From Candidatus Hodarchaeota archaeon (GTDB taxonomy: Archaea > Asgardarchaeota > Heimdallarchaeia > Hodarchaeales > Hodarchaeaceae), in assembly GCA_016840285.1 (NCBI GenBank), contig JAEOSR010000028.1, positions 1 to 19,092 on the forward strand: a DNA stretch of 19,092 bases, given 5' to 3'. A program made the translations under genes and the position numbers. The notes under the pieces were generated by a model. The model did not search any database. It saw only the letters and a list, made by a program, of their open reading frames with translations, and was not told the origin of the DNA. Numbering within the stretch: the stretch's first letter is position 1; each line of letters opens with the position of its first letter. Shown piece by piece: positions 15,313 through 19,092 of the stretch.

Positions 15313-15846
15313 ATGGCATTCTGTCCCTTTTGTGGTGCTGAAGTCGAACCAGATAGTCTGTACTGCTTGAATTGTGGAAAAAAAATACCAGAAAAACGAC
15401 CTCCAACAGGAGTAGCTGCTTGGGAAACTACTCCTAAACAACCTACCTATACTCCTCGTCCAGCTCAGCCAGTGACTTATAAACCGTTATATCAACCGAA
15501 GCCCTATCATCCTAGCATGAAAGCGCCTATGGGCGAAAGATGTATTGCTTATCTAGCTGATTCTGTTGTTTCAGCTGTTATTACTTCATTCTCGCTCCTT
15601 GGATGTGTATACACTGCCATTAAAGACGGAGTAAGAGACGGACAAGGACTGGGAAAAGGTTTAATGAATATGAGGGTCGTTGACTTCCAAACAGGCATGC
15701 CAGCTACAATTGGTCAATCTTTCATTCGTAACTGTTGCCCTGGCTGCCTTGATAACTGTTGTTGCTTCTTAGTTGCATTGATCGATCAAGATGGGCGGCG
15801 TATTGGCGATCATGCTGCAGGAACAGTTGTTATTCTTGACCAGTAA
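15313..15846 (+). CDS. Zinc-ribbon plus RDD-domain membrane protein
   Basis: 177 residues. FCPFCGAEVEPDSLYCLNCG (3-22) is a zinc ribbon with C4/C7 and C18/C21. A Pro/Thr/Tyr-rich linker (30-70) leads to a compact RDD domain: GERCIAYLADSVVSAVITSF (74-93; R76 and D83), GLGKGLMNMRVVDFQTGMPA, and LVALIDQDGRRIGDHAAGTVV (153-173). RDD proteins are small membrane proteins of largely unknown role, some linked to transport. The part around the second span is unusually Cys-rich (C141, C142, C145, C149-C151). GAGGAA about 10 nt upstream supports ATG; TATA-like boxes lie at 15251 and 15280. Confidence 0.85.
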   Translation: MAFCPFCGAEVEPDSLYCLNCGKKIPEKRPPTGVAAWETTPKQPTYTPRPAQPVTYKPLYQPKPYHPSMKAPMGERCIAYLADSVVSAVITSFSLLGCVYTAIKDGVRDGQGLGKGLMNMRVVDFQTGMPATIGQSFIRNCCPGCLDNCCCFLVALIDQDGRRIGDHAAGTVVILDQ

Positions 15847-16158
15847 GAGTCATACTTCCACCTCACTTATATAATCCCTCAATCCTCAGTATTGAGAGAT
15901 ACACCTCTGGTTAACGTAATCTGACATAAATTTTTATTCTTTATCGAGATGATTTTCAAATCAGATTCAAATTACAAATTATTCTTAATTCTAAACATTT
16001 TTGGGGATAGGATTATCAATCTGTTATGATATTAATATCCTACTGATACCATTCATACTAAAATTCTAAGTAGATACATTACAACTATTTTCTAGAGTAA
16101 CCGAGGACAAACCTAATAATGATTCAGATTTACAGGGTGAAAGTAAGGTGAAATAGTT
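15847..16158. other. Intergenic region before the nitronate monooxygenase gene
   Basis: 312 bp, AT-rich. A 6-bp inverted repeat CTCAAT/ATTGAG with a 7-nt loop (15878-15896) follows the RDD gene and might end its transcript. AGGTG at 16146 is the ribosome site of the next gene. No ORF or RNA gene is recognised. Confidence 0.45.
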
Positions 16159-17193
16159 ATGACAATTGAAACTGATATCACAAAAATGTTGGGAATTAAA
16201 CATCCTATTATCGCAGCACCTATGGGCCCCTTCTATACCACTGATTTGACGATAGCTGTATCTGAAGCAGGGGGTTTAGGTGTACTCTCACATACTGGCT
16301 TGTCGGATCTAGATCCCGTTGATGAAATGAAGAAAAATATGCAAAAAGTCGTAGAACACACCGATAAGCCCTTTGGCTTCAATATTCGAACCTCCCGGAT
16401 GGAACCAAATGCAGAAATGCTCTGCTGGGAAATCCCAAAATTCATTATGGAGAATCAAAAGATAAGAGATCAATGTATATATGCTGTAACAAGCGCTGGG
16501 TCAGCCAAAACTCTCCCGAACGCGCCACCATTTCAAAAACTGAAAGAGAATTCAGAGATTAAACATTTCCATGTTGCTCCTGCTTTGTGGTTAGCTGAAA
16601 AATGTATTTCTGCTGGGGTTGACGGCTTAGTAGTCACTGGTGGTGAAGGAGGTGGACACCAGTCGTATGAAGGGGTTAGTACTCTAGTACTTCTTCAACA
16701 GGTGTATCAAAAATTTCCTGAGGTACCCGTAGTGGCCTGTGGAGGATTTGCCACGGGAGAAGGACTGGCTGCTGCATTATCACTAGGAGCAGGAGCCGTT
16801 GCTATGGGTTCAAGATTCATTGCGACAAGAGAGAGTGAATTTCATGATACATACAAAGAAGTTGTACCACCTGCGAAAGCTCAAGATACTATAATGGCAA
16901 CAGGAGTTTTTGGTCCAATCAGGCTTTGGCCAAACGAATATGCATTAGAGCATAAGCCAATTACTAGCAAAGAAGAGAAAATGGCTCAGGAGGCTGCTTT
17001 TGATGTTGACGAAATAGCTAAGACCATTAGAGCTTACGAATTAGCTTATGAGGGTAACATTAACGACGGAGCTGTTCTCCTTGGACAGAGTATAGGTCTG
17101 ATTGATAGTATTGAAAGCGTTTCTGATATTATAGAAGGAATAATGAAAGATGCTGAGGCTGCTGTAAAGAATGCAGCCAGTCTAATAAAATAG
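16159..17193 (+). CDS. Nitronate monooxygenase / 2-nitropropane dioxygenase-like flavoenzyme
   Basis: 344 residues from ATG with AGGTG 8 nt upstream. The FMN TIM-barrel pattern is clear: HPIIAAPMGPF (15-25), SEAGGLGVLS (35-44), FGFNI (72-76), VDGLVVTGGEGGGH (154-167) with H167 as the catalytic His region, VVACGGFATGEGLAAALSLGA (191-211) and AVAMGSRFIATRES (213-226) for phosphate binding. Family members oxidise alkyl nitronates or related anions; some are enoyl-ACP reductases (FabK type), so the substrate is open. The C-terminal extension (from 230) is long and helical. It ends near a T-rich tract, so it may form a single-gene transcript. Confidence 0.9.
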   Translation: MTIETDITKMLGIKHPIIAAPMGPFYTTDLTIAVSEAGGLGVLSHTGLSDLDPVDEMKKNMQKVVEHTDKPFGFNIRTSRMEPNAEMLCWEIPKFIMENQKIRDQCIYAVTSAGSAKTLPNAPPFQKLKENSEIKHFHVAPALWLAEKCISAGVDGLVVTGGEGGGHQSYEGVSTLVLLQQVYQKFPEVPVVACGGFATGEGLAAALSLGAGAVAMGSRFIATRESEFHDTYKEVVPPAKAQDTIMATGVFGPIRLWPNEYALEHKPITSKEEKMAQEAAFDVDEIAKTIRAYELAYEGNINDGAVLLGQSIGLIDSIESVSDIIEGIMKDAEAAVKNAASLIK

Positions 17194-17208
17194 GCATAAT
17201 TCCCTTCC

Positions 17209-17224
17209 TTTTTTTTTATTTTTT
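17209..17224 (+). terminator. T-rich archaeal terminator after the flavoenzyme gene
   Basis: Nine T, an A, then six T begin 16 nt past the stop codon. Oligo-T tracts without a hairpin terminate archaeal RNA polymerase; this is the longest T tract in the window. Confidence 0.5.
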
Positions 17225-17266
17225 AAGGGGAGAGATTAAAATAATTGTTGTGGATTTCGATATTCG

Positions 17267-18076
17267 ATGAGAATATCCTCAAAAGAAGAGATCATCATCC
17301 AGAAGGAAAATAAGCTAAGAGCTTGGTTTACCCAAGGTCTTCCAGAAAATGATCGTGTAATTGATGGATTTGATATTGGATGGGGAGGTACCGCTCGGTG
17401 GAGTACTTTACATTTATCTCGATACTTAGATCCTCAAGACAACCATACTATTTTGGACATAGCTTGTGGGTATGGAACGTTTTTAGTCGAATTAGGTTGG
17501 CGTTTTCCTCAAGCTGAACTGATTGGGTTGAACCTCGATTTTGACCCTCCACACAATCTTATTATGTCCCTATTATCTCAGAGTGATGTTAAGGCTCAGC
17601 TTATCTCAGCTGACGCATTAAACGTACCATTCTCGGCGAATTTCGATTGTGTAACATGTTTCCTCGGATTACAAGACATTGCTATCACTCGGGGGCATGA
17701 GAACCTTGTAAAGGTAATTTCAGTACTCCTTCAGCTAGTAACACCACAAGGATTTTTAGCACTTCTAGATAACTTTTCACAAGAGGTTTTTGAAAATATT
17801 CTCGCTCAACAGAGACAGAAATGCGATTTAGTTTTACATAGGTCCTTCAAACCCAACTGTAAGTGGTCACGAGAAATCGGCATCAGAGCAGTTGAAATGT
17901 ACGCTCAAGGTTATCTACAGCAGGAAATGGACAGCGAGAATCCACCAGAAGACACTGATATAGCCTTAATCGAAATTAAAAAGAAAATGTTTAAGGAACT
18001 TGAAAATCAGTTGGAAACTCGGGGTTACTACAATCCTTGGGGGACTATACATCTTTTTTTACTCCAACGATTATAA
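17267..18076 (+). CDS. Class I SAM-dependent methyltransferase
   Basis: 269 residues. TILDIACGYGTFLVELG (61-77) is motif I for SAM binding; ELIGLNLDF (84-92) carries the acidic end of strand 2, and LISADALNVPF (112-122) matches motif II/III. FDCVTCFLGLQDI (126-138) and the LLDNFSQE segment fit strands 4 and 5. The N-terminal 50 residues resemble those of small-molecule methyltransferases of the Methyltransf_11/25 group, but the acceptor cannot be told. No in-frame alternative start lies before ATG 17267 (a TAA comes nine codons upstream). The purine-rich AGGGGAGAG at about 17226 is too far (over 30 nt) to serve it, so leaderless or weak initiation is likely. Confidence 0.82.
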   Translation: MRISSKEEIIIQKENKLRAWFTQGLPENDRVIDGFDIGWGGTARWSTLHLSRYLDPQDNHTILDIACGYGTFLVELGWRFPQAELIGLNLDFDPPHNLIMSLLSQSDVKAQLISADALNVPFSANFDCVTCFLGLQDIAITRGHENLVKVISVLLQLVTPQGFLALLDNFSQEVFENILAQQRQKCDLVLHRSFKPNCKWSREIGIRAVEMYAQGYLQQEMDSENPPEDTDIALIEIKKKMFKELENQLETRGYYNPWGTIHLFLLQRL

Positions 18077-18104
18077 TTTCTTGTGTTTACTTGATTCGGA
18101 AAGT

Positions 18105-18114
18105 GAAAATATAT
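18105..18114 (+). promoter_or_regulatory. TATA-like element for the TPR gene
   Basis: GAAAATATAT lies about 32-41 nt before ATG 18146, after a purine-rich BRE-like stretch (CGGAAAGT). No ribosome site precedes the ATG. Confidence 0.35.
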
Positions 18115-18145
18115 CAATGTGAAATTATATCCCCCATTGAATAAA

Positions 18146-19092
18146 ATGTCAACAGTCGACGAACGTATTGATGAATTTACTCGTCAAGGAAGGTTTCACG
18201 ATCTAGTGAAGATGTTGAAAGAAGAAATCCCTAAAGTTGACTCACAGGAAGAGAAACTTCGTTTAGAATACCAGCTGGCAGAAGCTTATTATTCTATTCG
18301 GGAATTTGAAAAGGCTAAACAATTAGTTGAAAGAATACTTCCTATGTTTCAAGAGCATAGCAACCACACTATGGTGGGGAATACTGAAAACCTCTTAGGT
18401 AAAATCTATCGGATACATCAACGCTATCAAGACGCATTAGTTCATTACAAAAATGCCGAAAAAACATTTAAAATTGTAAAAAATAACGAAGGCCTATCAA
18501 AAATTTATCACAACATTGGAAATGTGTATATATTCCTTGAGCGTTTCAAAGAGGCTAAAAAGTTTCACTTCAAAGCCCTTCAAACCGCCAAACAAGAAGA
18601 GAAACTTGATGCAATAGCTAGTTCATTTTTAAATATTGGTAGTATGTTTTATCAGAATGGAGAGGTTGATGAAGCTTTGTTTCACTTTGAAAAAGCACGA
18701 GAATTATTTGAAGAAATTCAGGATATTCCGAGCCTTGCCGCTACATATCACAATCTTGGGGAAATCTATTTACTTCGTCAAGACTATAAGTCGGCTATAA
18801 AGAATAGTACTAAGGCAGAATCTTTTTATGATGAACAAAAAAATAATATTGGCCAAAGATTGGCGTTGATAACGCTAGCTCGTTCCTTAAAAGCTACTGA
18901 ATCGCTAGACAAAGCAATTACCATCTATAATCAAATCATTAAGCTAAATCCTTCAGAAGATATCTTTCTTGAGCTCGGTGAGTGTTATTTAAAGCAGAAA
19001 CAAGTGGAAGACGCAAAATTAATTTTTGAAAAAATAACTGAGTTACCAACTTCGTCCTTACATGGTAAGGGATATTCTTTAGATTATTTGGC
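18146..19092 (+). CDS. Tetratricopeptide (TPR) repeat protein, N-terminal part (runs off window)
   Basis: Open from ATG to the window end, 315 codons, start MSTVDERIDEFTRQG. Consecutive helical hairpins show the TPR pattern (W/LxxLGxxYxxxxxYxxAxxxFxxAL): NLLGKIYRIHQRYQDALVHY, then HNIGNVYIFLERFKEAKKFH, NIGSMFYQNGEVDEALFHFE, HNLGEIYLLRQDYKSAIKNS and ELGECYLKQKQVEDAKLIF. This is a protein-interaction scaffold of the kind common in archaeal and Asgard genomes; no catalytic domain lies in the visible part, but one could follow. No signal peptide. The charged N-terminal 60 residues form two less regular helical pairs. Partner unknown. Confidence 0.9.
   Translation, partial: MSTVDERIDEFTRQGRFHDLVKMLKEEIPKVDSQEEKLRLEYQLAEAYYSIREFEKAKQLVERILPMFQEHSNHTMVGNTENLLGKIYRIHQRYQDALVHYKNAEKTFKIVKNNEGLSKIYHNIGNVYIFLERFKEAKKFHFKALQTAKQEEKLDAIASSFLNIGSMFYQNGEVDEALFHFEKARELFEEIQDIPSLAATYHNLGEIYLLRQDYKSAIKNSTKAESFYDEQKNNIGQRLALITLARSLKATESLDKAITIYNQIIKLNPSEDIFLELGECYLKQKQVEDAKLIFEKITELPTSSLHGKGYSLDYL

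Noticed and set aside
15878..15896. Hairpin as intrinsic terminator
   Set aside because: Only a 6-bp stem without a following T-run; archaeal termination does not rely on such hairpins.
1..19092. CRISPR arrays, tRNA genes, insertion sequences, defence islands
   Set aside because: No regularly spaced repeats, no cloverleaf-like T-loop/anticodon patterns and no transposase or nuclease genes were seen on either strand.

Overview
The window looks like an AT-rich archaeal chromosome segment. The clearest evidence is an archaeal/eukaryotic-type translation initiation factor (aIF1A, 7421-7789). Frequent GTG/TTG starts, several genes with TATA-like elements about 25-35 nt upstream of the start and no Shine-Dalgarno sequence, and a decayed surface protein with a Thr/Gly/Ser linker plus C-terminal membrane anchor agree with this. 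An Asgard-like (Promethearchaeota) or related lineage is plausible, but no signature protein here proves it.

Layout. 1-1372 (+): the C-terminal part of a PlsC-like acyltransferase, then a YhhN/TMEM86-type membrane protein whose natural N-terminus is blocked by an ATG-TGA. 1373-3500: a gene graveyard. It holds a minus-strand relic of a secreted, anchored protein with three in-frame stops, a visibly GC-richer intact aldo/keto reductase with ferredoxin-like cysteines, and the orphan tail of a short-chain dehydrogenase. 3501-7007 (-): MFS transporter, NOL1/NOP2/Sun RNA m5C methyltransferase and a thymidylate-kinase-like P-loop kinase. A 100-bp direct repeat (94% identical by hand alignment) flanks the methyltransferase gene; one copy is the real 3' end of the kinase gene and the other forms the 5' end of the MFS gene.

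7421-10686 (+): aIF1A, glycerophosphodiester phosphodiesterase, extended SDR, DUF72. 10935-11075 (+): a 46-residue probable zinc protein. 11130-12509 (-): Nudix hydrolase followed by a Cys-rich dicluster ferredoxin. 12697-13209 (+): GNAT acetyltransferase, tail to tail with 13216-15141 (-), an alpha/beta hydrolase followed by a sirtuin in a coupled pair. 15313-19092 (+): zinc-ribbon/RDD membrane protein, nitronate monooxygenase-type flavoenzyme, SAM methyltransferase, and a TPR protein that runs off the right edge.

There is no single pathway operon. A loose theme is ester-lipid and acyl chemistry (PlsC-like, YhhN, GDPD, lipase-like hydrolase, sirtuin). No tRNA, rRNA, CRISPR array, transposase or defence system was seen. 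The most unusual structure is the Sun-gene cassette bracketed by duplicated kinase-gene ends.
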